NCBI GenBank assembly: GCA_006384855.1
Contig: VCJN01002166.1
Location: 1 to 64,000 of the forward strand
Reading direction: 5' to 3'
Length of the DNA stretch: 64,000 nt
Source of the DNA: Tetraselmis striata
Taxonomy: Eukaryota; Chlorophyta; Chlorodendrophyceae; Chlorodendrales; Chlorodendraceae
In this document: one piece after another, positions 35,078 to 47,249 of the stretch
Position numbering within the stretch: position 1 is the first letter of the stretch
How the letters are laid out: every line of letters starts with the position of its first letter
Position numbers and translations under genes: made by a program
The notes under the pieces: model-generated
Database searches by the model: none
The model's input: only the letters and a program-made list of their open reading frames with translations
Told to the model about the DNA's origin: nothing

Positions 35078-37084
35078 ATGGCGGAGGGCCTCGGCAGCGT
35101 GCGGCTCTTCGGCGGCGGTGCGGCGGTCTTCCGCGAGGCGGCGAGGGGAAGTCTGGCGGACTGGTGCTGCCTGTCCGGCGCGCTTGTCGTGCTCCTTCTC
35201 ATTCGCAGCGCGGTCCCGCCACACGAGCAGTACATCACGCAGGTGCGCAGCATGCCAACCGTGCAGTTAAAACCAGCCAGCCGGGTGACGGATGGCAGCA
35301 GCTGCTCTCCTGGCAGATGCCCCAACCTGATAAACCTCCTGCAAGGCACAGCGCGCGCTCATATTATCGCCTACATCTGGCCATCCAGCGCCCACGTGCC
35401 TTACGCTGCTCTTGCATTCCTGCAGGCGGACTGGCCGAGCTACATGTACCCCAGACACCCAAACACAGTGCCGTCCTGGTCCGTTCCCGTCATCAGCTTA
35501 GTGGTACGACCCAGCAGCAGCTTATCATGCTGTTGAATGCGTGTACATCTCCACTGCTCCTTGAGCAGGCTAGTCTCGGGCGTGTGATGGCTTGATGGCG
35601 CTGTGGCAGATCTCTCCAGCCTTCTTCGCGGTTGCCTACCTGGTCCGGCGCAACGTGCAAGAGCTGCACATGATGCTCCTAGGTGATTTAGAGCTACGAG
35701 CTTTCAACTTTTCATTCAGCAGATGTCGCCAACAGGATGTCGCCACCGATGCGCGCTGCTCATTGCTGACTTCCACACTCCTGTGTAATTGCCCCAGGCT
35801 GCGTGTCCTCCGTGGTATACTGCGGGCTGATTACAGAAATCCTGAAGCGAATGGTGTGTAAGTGCCAAAATGGTTGGCGGCATGTTGCACTAATGGCCCG
35901 TCATCGGCCATCATGATCACCTGGCAGGCATGTGGCATCTCCGTTTGTTCACCTTGTTGTTTCTGTTGCCCAGGTGGGGCGCCCGCGGCCGGACTTCTTT
36001 GTGAGTCGCTGCTGGCCCTGCTGCTGGTCCTGCTTTGCGCAACGGTCCCCCCCCCCTTCCCCCCCCTGCGGATATTTGTTGTTACTGTTGCGCCAGGTTT
36101 CTGACCGGGTGCCGCATACCATGCGCCCAGGCACGCTGCTTTCCTGGCGCTGATCTTGCCGCCATCCCCGGCAGCGGCTACCCTCAGTGCACTGGGTCAG
36201 TCGCTGACATTGTGGAAGGGCGGCAGAGCTTTCCCAGTGGTGAGCTTGGCGCTTACCCAGCCAGCAACTCCCTACTGGTCTCTGGCTATCACCTTGTCTC
36301 CGAAAAGCCAACCGGCGCCTTCTGATTGTTTGCCGAATATGAGTCTATCTTGATCTGGATGGGCGAGGCGGGCATGGGGTGAATGGGGAAGAGGGGGAAG
36401 GGAGGGGGGGGGGGGGGGGGGGGGGTTGCGGTGGACGGGCGTCTTGATATACCTGACGCTTGCTAGATGCCCAAATGAGCATAGGCATGTAGCCGCCCTC
36501 CCACTCCTTCATTTATGCCCAGCACCCATGTGGCATTGTTATCCTGTCCGACCATTTTGCGCACTGATCCTCCCCACAGGACACACCTCCTGGTGCACGT
36601 CCGGCCTGGCCTTCATCACCCTGTGGCTGATGATGGTCCTGTCTTCCGGCGGGCTGGGGGCCCCCAGCCTGCCCCCAACCGCTTGGCGATTCTGGGTGGC
36701 GATGTCGCCGCTGAGCTGCGCTGTACTGATTGGTGTCACCCGCTTCATGGATTGTGAGCAAAGCCCTGCCTGCCGCTGCCACCTCTTACAATTCATAGCG
36801 CGATTGCGCGACTTGGTTCCTCTACTTCGTTGTGTGTTTCACGCCTGCTCAGATAGCGTCCCTGACTCCCGACCTACCCACCTGCTGCTGCAGACTGGCA
36901 CCACTGGACCGACGTCGTCACCGGCTTTGTTCTCGGGCTGACGATGGCGTGGCTGAATTTCAGGCTGTACGCTGGTGTTGCCACATCCCCGTTCTCCAGC
37001 CAGAATGGGTCTTCCGATGGGCGCCGGGATAAAGGGAGACATCCAATGTTGATGTATGACGACATTATCGGCATGGATGTATGA
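35078..37084 (+). CDS. Lipid phosphate phosphatase (PAP2 family), 8 exons, complete
   Basis: Exons 35078-35242, 35426-35503, 35610-35682, 35798-35853, 35974-36000, 36131-36239, 36580-36753 and 36894-37084 splice in phase to 290 residues, a usual size for the family. It dephosphorylates phosphatidate and related lipid phosphates in ER or plasma membranes. All three PAP2 motifs are intact: K122-x6-R129-P130 (KRMVGRPRPDFF), FPSGH at 167-171 and R224-x5-H230-x3-D234 (TRFMDYWHHWTD, with T for the usual S). PSGH and the third motif are each split by an intron and rebuilt exactly by splicing. Eukaryotic LPP landmarks are also present: YPRHPNTVPSWSVP (about residues 63-76), RRNVQELH, RCFPG. Several hydrophobic segments fit a six-span protein. 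The first ATG of the exon is used. The stop lies in a perfect 25-bp tandem duplication. Confidence 0.93.
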
Positions 37085-37100
37085 CGACATTATCGGCATG
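37051..37100 (+). repeat. Perfect 25-bp tandem duplication at the LPP stop codon
   Basis: Units 37051-37075 and 37076-37100 are identical, and the stop (37082-37084) falls inside the second. Because 25 is not a multiple of three, the duplication shifts the frame: the protein ends ...IIGMDV, where a single unit would read ...IIGMPAR. The catalytic domain is unaffected. Confidence 0.95.
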
Positions 37101-38605
37101 CCTGCTAGGTAGCAGTAATGCACAGAAACTTCGATGAAGTCATGTCCATGGCGTGAAGGGATGTATATCTTGATTTACTTGAAACTCTCGAGCTTAGGAT
37201 GGCAATCTGTATCATGGCTCGTCATGGTGCATACTTGGGCACGAATATGTACATTCGTCCGCCATCAGTATATGCCCATTTATTGTGGCATTGCCTGATG
37301 TGTGGCATTCTGGTGCAGGCCAGGACAGGTGTGGTGCACTCTTATCGCCATTGCAGCTGGTGCTCCTTACTACCTGTACGCTTCTCTACCGATGGGCTAT
37401 CGCTTGTATCATAGTTGTAGTAGCGCTATACAGCGTCGTTGCTGGTGGGCATAACAGCTGCACACCACGCATGTCCGCTACGTGGTCTTACATCATCGCC
37501 ACGGAAACGGCAGTAAACACGCCCTCGGCAGTACGAGTCGGAGTAGCCCTACAGGGTATCTACTGCTGCATGCCACCCGCCGCGCCGCGCCGCCTGCTAT
37601 GCTGCAGAGGCGCTAGTGCTGATACCGATACGACTAATAGTGCAATTGTCCAAGCCTGAAGTGCTACTGATGATGGGAAGAGGCGGTCCGTTTTGCGCTT
37701 AATATTCGAAGTCGGGATTACTCATGTTCCTCCCGAATCTCAACCGGAATATACCGTATTGTACACGGAATAAAAATGGAGCACCAAAGAATATAAACTT
37801 AATAGTAAACGTGGTCGGAGCCTTTATTCTCCCAGGCAGGAGCGGGACAAGTCCCCCCTCCCCCCCGCCCCCCCTCCCCCGGGCCGTCGTATCGGCGGAG
37901 GTACAGGTACCGCGCCCGTGAGAGAATTCGATCACTCCATAATCCTTACTACATTTCATACCAGGTAGCAGTCGCTCCTGCCAGTAGTCACACAGTTGAT
38001 GACCCTGCGCTAGCGACGCTGAGCATTCGAAGTCGTCTCATGATTTGAGATCAGGAGGACACCAAGTCAGGACGTGCATCCGACAGACCGAGAGTCGGTG
38101 CGTGAGCACATGTCCCCCCCGGCAGCTGGAGACGGGTTGGGGACTGGTACGTGCTCCCCCCCGCCCGCGACTGCTTGCATATCTCTGTACTATACTACCA
38201 GTAAGTACGGATAATGGCGTTTCGGGGTGCTGATGTAGTAATAATGACAACAGTAAAATACGGTCACGTGGCACCGCAGCGGCAGGGTGTCCGCGGCGAC
38301 ATTGGCCCCTCCCCCGACGCGGGCAGCTGGGCGGGGTCCGCCACAACCCCACTGGTGTGGCAGCGACAACCATCTGCTATGCTCGGTCGGTGCTCGGCGC
38401 GGTGTTGCGGTTGGGATGGCGGGGCTGGAACCGTGGCACAAACGAACTGCTGCCGCCAGATTTCCTGCTGCCATGTCGTAAATGAGAGTACACAGTAACC
38501 AGCGCGCAGTACTTTACCATTGTGATGGGGGCTTATATATTCACCGCTATTACGCCTGACCATAACCCCTGCATGTCCCGTGGGGTCCTGGCCACAGTCA
38601 GGGGC
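37101..38605. other. Intergenic DNA between the LPP and EF-hand/CNBD genes
   Basis: No gene recognised. It contains C/T-rich runs at about 37848-37880. Its 3' part holds the promoter, and possibly a 5' exon, of the following gene. Confidence 0.5.
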
Positions 38606-41600
38606 ATGACGATGAAGCGCAACTTGCTGGGCCACATGGAGCGGCTGACGGAGCTGTCCAGAATCCAGCGGTCGTTGCAGCGGCCGCCAGATCAGCGCAC
38701 GGAGCCCGACTGCGAGAGACTCGAGGAGGAGACCGGACATGTACGGGATAGGCAGACCCCCCCCCTCCCCCTTTTACAATTGAAGACATTCTTTCTTGCT
38801 GGTCACATATCATACGGGTAGGGGCCTGCTGTGGGTATGCGTTGTTTTGGATCTAATCTGCAAGGAGGGCCCTTCCCATAGCTGACCTGTGTGGCGGGAA
38901 GACCTCACTGAAACGCGGCACTTGGCATCCCATTGTGGGGCGGCATGTCGCTTGTTGTGTAGGCCCCCAAAAACAAACAGTACTAATTACAAATAGGGAG
39001 CAAACACGGCACTCAAGTCTATGCCTTGTATCCTCTCTCTTGATGTTGCTGTGTGGGGCCGTCGGGTTGGGTCGATTACGTCGCTCGTACTGCCAACAGA
39101 ATGGTGTAGTCCTGAAAGTGTGCATGTGGATGACACGCAATGAAATGGGTATAAATATGCGCCGAGATGCGCGGCAGTTGCTGTGGTGGTGATGATGGTG
39201 GTGGTGGTGGTGGTGGTGGTGGGTGGGTGTATGGGGGTGTGTGTGCCTGTTAGAGGAGGGGGTTGACATGCACGGGCTGACAGCCTGCCCCTATTGCGGG
39301 ATGATGCATCGTGTGTAGGTGGAAGCACTGCGCCTCCACGGCCCCGGCGTGCACCACGACCTGTGTTACGTGCTGGAGGCGCTCGCGATCCAGCGAGGCG
39401 AGACCAAGCGGGTTGCTTCGCTGCCCGGGGGCGGCGATGCGTTGTTCATAGTTCTCTCAGGCAGCATCACGGTGACAACCGCCAAGCCGGAGCTATACGA
39501 GGCGGTGCTGGATTCCAACTTCACCACGCCGCGGGAGGATGCAAAGACCATCAGCGAGGAGAGTATGAAGGTAGCGCCACACCAATGGTGGCCCGTACCG
39601 GCAACGCGCTTTGGTTCGCACATAATCATTGGTTTAGGAAGCCGACACAAACCAATTATTAGTTTAAAAACACCGCGAAAATCGCGACGTGGAGTGGCAT
39701 AGCAATTGTTTTTTCAGACCTGCAGACCCAATTAAATGTTACCCATTCGTACCACTGCCCCCCTCCCCTGTGTATCATCCAACACAACCTGTCAATCAAT
39801 GACCCCGCGGCCCGACTCGGCCCTCCCCTCGCAGGACCTGTTTCAAAGCCTGGACGAGGATGGCAGCGGCACGGTGGACGCGCTGGAGCTGATGCACGCG
39901 CTGGAGATGCTGGGCATGGACGTCACGTGGGGCGAGATGGAGGAGGCGATCGCGGCGGTGGATGTGGACGGCTCGGGGGAGCTGGACTTTGACGAGTTCA
40001 AGACGGTGAGCAGGCCGCAGGGCACGGTGGGCCTTGGGGGGTAATACCGCTGGGCAGGCCATGGCCACGGCAACAAGAGGAGACAGGATGTGTGCGTGCA
40101 AGGAATGTTGCCAAGTGATACCTTTTGCAGGAACTGGCCGATCATGGCTGATTCGCATTGTGTGTCCGTGGGCGTGGCGTAGGTGATGGAGGATAGGTTG
40201 GGGCTGAACAAGAAGCGGGCCGTCCGGGGCTGGCAGTCCGCCGGGGCAATGGAGGGCATGTTCTGCCGGGAGTATGGGGACGGGGAGGTGTTCGGGGAGC
40301 TGGCGCTGCTGGAGGGGCACACGCTGGAGGGCACCGTCACGTCGGACGACACGGAGCCCGTGGTGGCGCTGCTCAGCAAGGCCAACTACGACCACGTGGT
40401 GGCCAACGGCTTCAAGGGCGACCTGAAGCGCAAGCTGGAGTACCTCAAGGCGCCCGCGCTGGTGCAGCGGCTGCTCCACCACACGGACCTCAAGGTGCTC
40501 TCGTACGCATGCTCCCTGGAGACGCACTCCGCCAAGTCGGTGCTGTACCGGCAGGGCGCGGCGGCGCAGGTATGCGCCCCGCCCCGTCCCGCCCCGCCCA
40601 CCTTCAGGCCCGGCTGCTACAGGCATGCATGCCGGCAATATTACCCCAGCAGCAGCACATGACAAGGCTTGCATTTATTAATCCCCCCCCCCCCCCCCCT
40701 GTGCTCCAGGACGTTTTCTTCCTTGTTGATGGGGAGGTGAAGCTCCTCACCAATGCGACGCTCAATGTGGAACCTGCGCTGCTTCAGAGCAAGGTGCGAA
40801 TGGGGCCTCCTGTCAGGAACAGGAAGGGCCTAGGGGGAAGGGGCTCGAGTCTCGATCATTGCCGCAGTGGCCCTCACATCGCCCCGCCCGCAACTCCGCT
40901 TCCCCAACAGCATGGCGCGCGGCGGCAGCGTGGGGCCGGCCTGCGCAGCAAGATCGAGGTCGCGTGCGTGCAGGCGTTCGACATCCTGTGCGGGACGGAG
41001 CTGCGGCAGGACGCGACACACGCCTACACAGCCGAAGCTGTCGGCACGGCAAGTTGCTGCCTGAGCTTGCGGCACCCCCGTGCCCGGAATGCCAATCTCA
41101 TGGCGTGCGAGATAACGCGCGGGCATTCAATACCCTTGTTGATGACTACGGGGGGTCTGCATTTAATTTGACGCCAGATGTGCTACTATTGTTACTAAAG
41201 TAGTGTATTACATATTCGCAGTGTATCCGTACTTGCAGAGTACCCACAGTAAATCGGCAGGAATACGGTATTTGCTTGATGATTGCATCATTACCGTTGA
41301 TACAGTATCGGTATGTATGATATCATCCCATGAGCGCTACGGATCGATTCGTGAGTACTGGACAAGACCGCAGATGCGGCTGAACATCTCCGCGCGAGCG
41401 AACGTTGATATTACGGCCACAAGTCCGTACTATCTCACGCGACAGGTGACAGCTCCGTTTGGAGGTGATGAATTAGCGGAAATACAGAGCCTGCGATATA
41501 TAACTTTTAGCTACCGAATATTCAGCAAGGAGGGCAGCCTCGTCTTCACCGCTTTTGATGCATCGATTTAGCTGAGGGCGCTAGCTTTTGCACAGTACCT

Positions 41601-44082
41601 GTCAGCCGATCCTCTATTGTTGACATGCAGCTGACGAGGGATGTTGTCTGCCCGCCTGTTTTGGCCACCAGGTGATAGTAATGAGCCTGCCCTTGAAGAA
41701 GATGGCAGAGATCGCGCCCCCCGGCGACATGGGGGCGCTCCGCCGGCATGCGCAGCTACGGGAGGAGTGGCGCACGTCGCGCACGCTGTCCTGCAGCGAC
41801 ACCCGCGGCGGCGCCCTGGAGCGGCAGCTGGAGGCCAGCCTGGCGCAGCGCGCGCAGGCGGACATCGCGCACGCGGAGGCGACGGCGACGTGGAGGCCGC
41901 AGGCGGCGGCGTGGGGGCGCGCCGCGGAGGTGTCGGACGGCCTGGAGCGCGTGACGGGCATCACGCGCGCGGCGGCGCAGTCGCAGCGCCTCACCCGGTC
42001 GCAGCGCCAGCTCAGGTGGATCCCCAAGGACTCCACGCTACCGGTGCGCCCTTCTGCTCCTGGACCTGCTGCTTGAATCATGAAGGGAGTTGTTGCTGTG
42101 GATGGGTGTAGGCCTGTGGGACCTTAGAGGGGGGGGGGGGGGGGGGGGTTCTGCAGGTCATCGCATTGGCTTCCTTCCACATCCACTGGCACATCCACTG
42201 TCCGACCACATTCCTTCCCCAGTACTTTCCGTGCATTCTCTAGACGCTATCCCTGTATCCAACCACATCATCATCGCATTGGCTCGCCTGTGAAGACAGC
42301 TGGATGTAGATTGCGGTGTAGGTCCCACCAGGTGCGCTGGGGTGGTGGTGGGGCGGGGGGGTCTTCCAATCCCGTGACATCTGGGTTCTGGACATAATGG
42401 GGTTTCGGGCTGGCCATGATTTAGTCTCTGCCCCTTATTCTCCAGTGAATGCGTGTCGGTTAACAGTGCCGGTTAACAGTGCCTCTGGATGCATTGCATG
42501 ACAACATGATTATATTCAAATTTCAGGTTTTTCCTTGGCAGTGTTACACACTGCTGGTGGTCCCCGATGCGGATGGAGCACGTCTCACGTGCTCGCGTGG
42601 CTGCATTGACAGACGGAGGAGCGCAACGCCCGGGAGGTGGCGCTGGTGGTATCCATGCAGGCGCAGCGCGGGGCGATGCTGGCGTCCCTGCAGCAGCTGG
42701 CGCCGGGGCGCGCGATCGCCAGTCCGTCGCTGGTGAGGGGCGAGCCCGGTGGCTGGGAGGACGTCCGCGGCAACGTTGCCGTCTACCGGGAGGTGCGGGC
42801 TCTGCGCTCCCCCCCCCCCCCCCCCCCCCCCGGGGTGTTTGATCCTGGCCGGTTGAGTGAAACAATGAGAAATGCATAATAATACAGGAATGTATGGTGA
42901 CTAGTACTTATTACTAGCATGGTACCCTATGATATGGTGTGGTATGGTTAAACACGCCCAGCGCAGTGGCCTGGGGGTGGCGAAAGGGCATCACCCGGCC
43001 CCCGATCGAGTGCATGGCAGTAGGCCTGGCGTATTACTATCACAATATGACTTTGTAGTAACGCATCCGAATAAGTTCACTGCTGCGTGATTATCATAAT
43101 GATACCATAACGACAATGCGCAGCGTTTCCATTAAGCATTGCGTAATGATATGACGCCTGTGAAAATTTTTAATTACTACGGAACATGAACATGTTCTTA
43201 TCATGATAAATATAAAACACTGGACAGCACTATTTGTAGTATAGTGTAGAGGTATATCACTATTATACAGTACTGTATTCTTATGACAGCATGTGTGACG
43301 TAATTTTTAATATTATGCCCTGTGTTATTATGCTCTTAATGCTCTGAACATATTTCCCATTCCGCCTCGCTGACTGATGGCGCCTTCGTTTGTCTCCAGG
43401 CGGAGGAGATCGCCAACGAGTTGCGGCCGCGAACGGTCGACTCGTTGTGGCCCGAGAACCCATGGGAGCGGCCCATATCGCTGAAGGACCCCGGCTGGAG
43501 CCCCCGATTCAACAAGCCGATGACGCCGCACGGCACCCGCCCCGACCTTCGCAGCGCGGTGCCGCGCGACGTGGCGCAGCTGCGCGCCTCGATGTCGACG
43601 CCTCCAGGGACCGCCGGAAGCACGGTTGGGAAGCGCTTCGGCAGCCTGTCCGGACTGCCGCATACAGCGAGCATGCCGCGCCAGTTCCCCCCCTCGCCGC
43701 GCCGCAACCTCACCCAGTCGGCCGTGGTCGAAGGGGGCAGCCGGAAGCTGCTGGGGGACAGCTGGTCGCCAACGGGGATGTCCACCCGGCGCTCGACCGC
43801 CGGCGCCGCGGCCTTCCGACATTCGACAACCAGTGTCGCGGCGTTCACGCTGCGGCCCACTGACAGCCGCACCGTGAGCCGAGTTGGGACGGCTGCGCCA
43901 CTGTCGTCGTCGTCGTCGTCGTCGTCGTCCCTTGCGGGTCCGACGTCATCAAACCCGGCCACCCCATGGGCGCCTCGTACTCGCCGCCGTCTCACGTGAA
44001 GCACAGCCGCCGCCTGACAGCCGCCACGCGCATGCTCGTCTCGGACATGCTGTCCTCCAACCCGGACGTGTACGCGCGATAA
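38606..44082 (+). CDS. EF-hand / cyclic-nucleotide-binding-domain protein, 9 exons
   Basis: Exons 38606-38740, 39319-39570, 39835-40005, 40183-40569, 40710-40793, 40911-41048, 41672-42043, 42613-42792 and 43400-44082; every intron is phase 0. The start could lie further 5', as an AG precedes the ATG. A CNBD begins in exon 2 (ALFIVLSGSITV). Exon 3 encodes two perfect EF-hand loops, DEDGSGTVDALE (136-147) and DVDGSGELDFDE (172-183). The CNBD phosphate cassette follows in exon 4 (DGEVFGELALLEG, about 219-231), its usual Arg replaced. A degenerate second CNBD follows (DVFFLVDGEVKLL ... GTVIVMSLP). A Ca2+/cyclic-nucleotide sensor or axonemal protein is inferred. Helical and low-complexity tails end the protein. 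The intron after 41048 would be GC-AG. The reading frame changes in the TCG microsatellite (43903-43930): one frame stops at 43999, while the frame with strong G/C-ending codons runs to TAA at 44080-44082. Confidence 0.82.
41203..41571 (+). CDS. Orphan open frame inside an intron of the EF-hand/CNBD gene
   Basis: A frame of about 120 codons with low-GC codon use. It contains IRYLLDDCIITVDTV, MRLNISARANVDIT and YRIFSKEGSLVFTAF and ends at TAG. It interrupts the host gene between exons 6 and 7. It is beta-rich in appearance, has no recognised family, and its composition is unlike the flanking exons. It may be a transferred or viral fragment, or chance. Confidence 0.25.
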   Translation: MYYIFAVYPYLQSTHSKSAGIRYLLDDCIITVDTVSVCMISSHERYGSIREYWTRPQMRLNISARANVDITATSPYYLTRQVTAPFGGDELAEIQSLRYITFSYRIFSKEGSLVFTAFDASI

Positions 44083-44779
44083 ACGGGCGACGAGCGGCCG
44101 AGGGCTGTGGCCGCATGAACTTGAATACGGGAGCATATACCGGTATGTGCCCCACTGCTTACGATTAACGGAGCATGTTCTTTGTAAATCTGTAAGGATT
44201 GTGTGATTTTAGTTGCATATTCCTCTGCACTCCTACAGTGGTCCATGGATGCCAATGGTGTACTGTGAATCCCAGCAGGGCGCTACATCTTGCAAACGAT
44301 CGCGGCGTAACCAAAACCAGGATATTCGCATGATGCGGACACCCCTATCCACGCGTTGTCATCGGGAGATTCGTCCTTTTAAAATGAACGCACCCAAGTG
44401 ACATCCTCATTGACGACATCCGCGGGGCACCGTGGGAAAACGCTGTGGTGGCTTCTCATAGCGTAACCACACTTTGGGTTGGCTACATACCGTTGGGATT
44501 GAACCCCCCCCCCCCCCCAATCTCCGGCCCGCCTTATGCGGTGGGATCGCTGCCCTTCACGGCAGTCCAAATGACAATGGCACTGTGAGGGGAGCCCGGC
44601 CGACAGAGCGCCCGGCCTCTTCACCGTGTAGGGCGTGCCGCTGAAGCTCGCGCAGCACTCGTACCAGTCCACCATTGTCTCCGCCCACTCCTCGAAGCGG
44701 GAGAAGGACCCCGAACACGGCGAGAGCGCCTGAGTTAGGGCTTATTCTGCGTCGCTGCAACGCGCGCAACGGCCCGCGC
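44083..44779. other. Intergenic gap between convergent genes
   Basis: No supported gene. It holds a C-tract at about 44504-44518. The EF-hand/CNBD gene (+) and the ZNF830-like gene (-) converge here. Confidence 0.5.
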
Positions 44780-46322
44780 CTACACCCCCTTGGCGCGCCA
44801 ATCCAGCAGGTCGCCGCCCTCCTCGTCGCCGCTGCCCTCCTCGTCGCTGCTCACCACGCCCATCAGCATGTCCAGCGTCTTCTGCCGCTTGGAGCGGCCG
44901 CCCCCCGCGTCGCCGCCGATTGCCTTGGGCTGCGGCCCCGTGCGCACCAGCGACCGCAGCTCCAGCACCTTTTGCCTCCGCACGCTGCCAGCGGCACAGC
45001 GCCCCGCAGCGCGCCGTCAGACCCAACCGTGCATGACAGGGCGTACCCACGGGGAGCACCAACTCCGGGAGGGGGTGGGGGGTAGTCATCTTTAGATACT
45101 CGAGGGTGTCTTCTGGTTTGCAATAGGGTTGTAGGTTGAAGGGGTTTTAGGGTATGGGTAAACCATAAAACCATACCCTACAAAGCCAACCGCAGCCAAC
45201 ACTGCAAAGGGCCACCTCGCGGACCATGTGGGAGTAGTAGAGGCGCCAACATCGGCAACGGCGACCTGCCTTGTAAGAGCGCAGCGCCGATTCCTGCGGC
45301 TGGCGCTGGCGCTGCTACTGATGGTGGTGGTGGTGGTGGTGAGTTGGACTAGGGCGTCACTTTGCCTACACTGGGAGATGAGTGTTCCTGCCCCCCCCCA
45401 CCCCCCCCCCCCCCCCGCGCCCCCCCCCCCCCCCCCCCCCCCGGGGTCTACAAGAGAGAAAAATGGTATTCATCTTGGAATGCACCACAAGAAACTAAAG
45501 AGACTTCACATATCTTCCGGCACAATGCCACGAAACAATCGCATCTTTTGGGGCGCGGGACCTCGAAAAATTTGGCGGGGAGAGTGGGGGAGGAGGGGGG
45601 GGGCTCTCACTCGTGCTCATACTCCTCGCGCTCCTCCTTCTCGCGCGCCAGCTCCTCCGCCTCCGCCTGCTCCGCCTCCTCCGCGCTCCGCAGGTCCTGC
45701 GCCACACTCGCCTGGAAGTCCGCCATCTCCTCCTCCAGGCTGCGCTTGACGACCGTCACGCCCCGCGCGCGCTGGTCCGCGTCCTTGTCCGCGTAGAACC
45801 CCTCCGGCAGCGCGCCGCCGCCGCCGCCGCGCGCCGGGGCTGTGGGGGCGGCCGGGGCGGGCGCCGAGCTGGAGGGCGCCGGGGGTGCCTCCTCCTCCTC
45901 GCCGCCGCCATACTGCAGGGCACGGCCAGGCCAAGCATGGGGAGAATGCAAATGGGGGGGCGGATTCAGGGTTTGTTCCCACAGACCTACTGGACTGCAG
46001 GAAGGACGCCCTGCAGCCAACAGCACCGCGCATTGTGGGACCTCTCTCGAGGGCCTGGGACCAGACCTCTGAAGCCCCAAGCTAGTGAAAGATCAACAGA
46101 TCCCCCCCCCCCCCCCCCCCCCCCAAAGTCCAACGCAGCTCCGGCACCTGCTGCTGCTGCTGCGTGCTACCCCCTCTCCAAGATGGGCATCGGCGCGGCG
46201 GCCAGCATCCTGGCGCAGATGGTGACCTTCCCCATCGACACCGTGCGGCGGCGCATGCAGATGAGCGGCTCGCCGGGGAGCACCACCGCCTACTGGTTGG
46301 GAGCGCAGCCCTTCTGAATTAC

Positions 46323-46354
<32 letters not shown>

Positions 46355-47218
46355 GCTGTCTTCCCCTTTGCCCTCCACTCATCTGCTCTCTCCCGCACTC
46401 TCTCCGCTAAGCTCTGCATCGCGTCATGCCCCTCTCTAGGGCCTGGGACCATACCTCTGAAGCCCCAGGCTAGTGAAAGATCAACAGATCCCCCCCCCCC
46501 CCCCCCTCCCGAGTCCAACGCAGGTCCGACCCCTGCTGCACCTGCTGCTGCATGCTGCCAGCACACGCAGCCCCGCAATGGGGCCACGGGAGGCCCGCGC
46601 TCAGGTGGCGACGGGCAAGTGCTAGCAGGCGCTTCCCCATGCCGAGGGCACCCACACTTACAGCCGAGGACAGCCGGTACTCATACCCGTACAACTCAGC
46701 ACTTCCCTGATCTGCCGATGCTGAGGCGTGGCCTGACCCGCGGCTAACACGCGTACATACGCATACGCCCACCTCGACTCATCACAACATGAGTCCATGC
46801 ATGTGTGTGTCTCTGTGTGCATTGCGGTGCACCACAACTACAACCTGAGAAATGCTTTCTGGGGTCCATCAATAGCGTTGCTTCTCCTGGTCGTGCCCAG
46901 CCAAAAACCATTTCTATTTTAAGGCTGTATCGTCGACATGTTCAGCGGTTATATCGCGCAATTGGGTCGGATGCGCACCCTGCTTGTGCGGCCCTACCCT
47001 CCCCCCCCTCCCCCCCATCCGTTTCCCCTCCTTCGCCATCCTTCTCCCAAACCCCGATGCACTGGACTGCAGGCGCGCCTGTCTCCCCACAATGGCACCG
47101 CAGAGCCTCGCCCCAGGCGGCGCTGGCAAGCTGGGGTATAATCTGACCCTGGCCACCGCTCTCCCTGCTCGCCTGTCCTATCTTCATGCAGTGCCAGAGT
47201 CTGAGTCGATGCCCGCTC

Positions 47219-47249
<31 letters not shown>

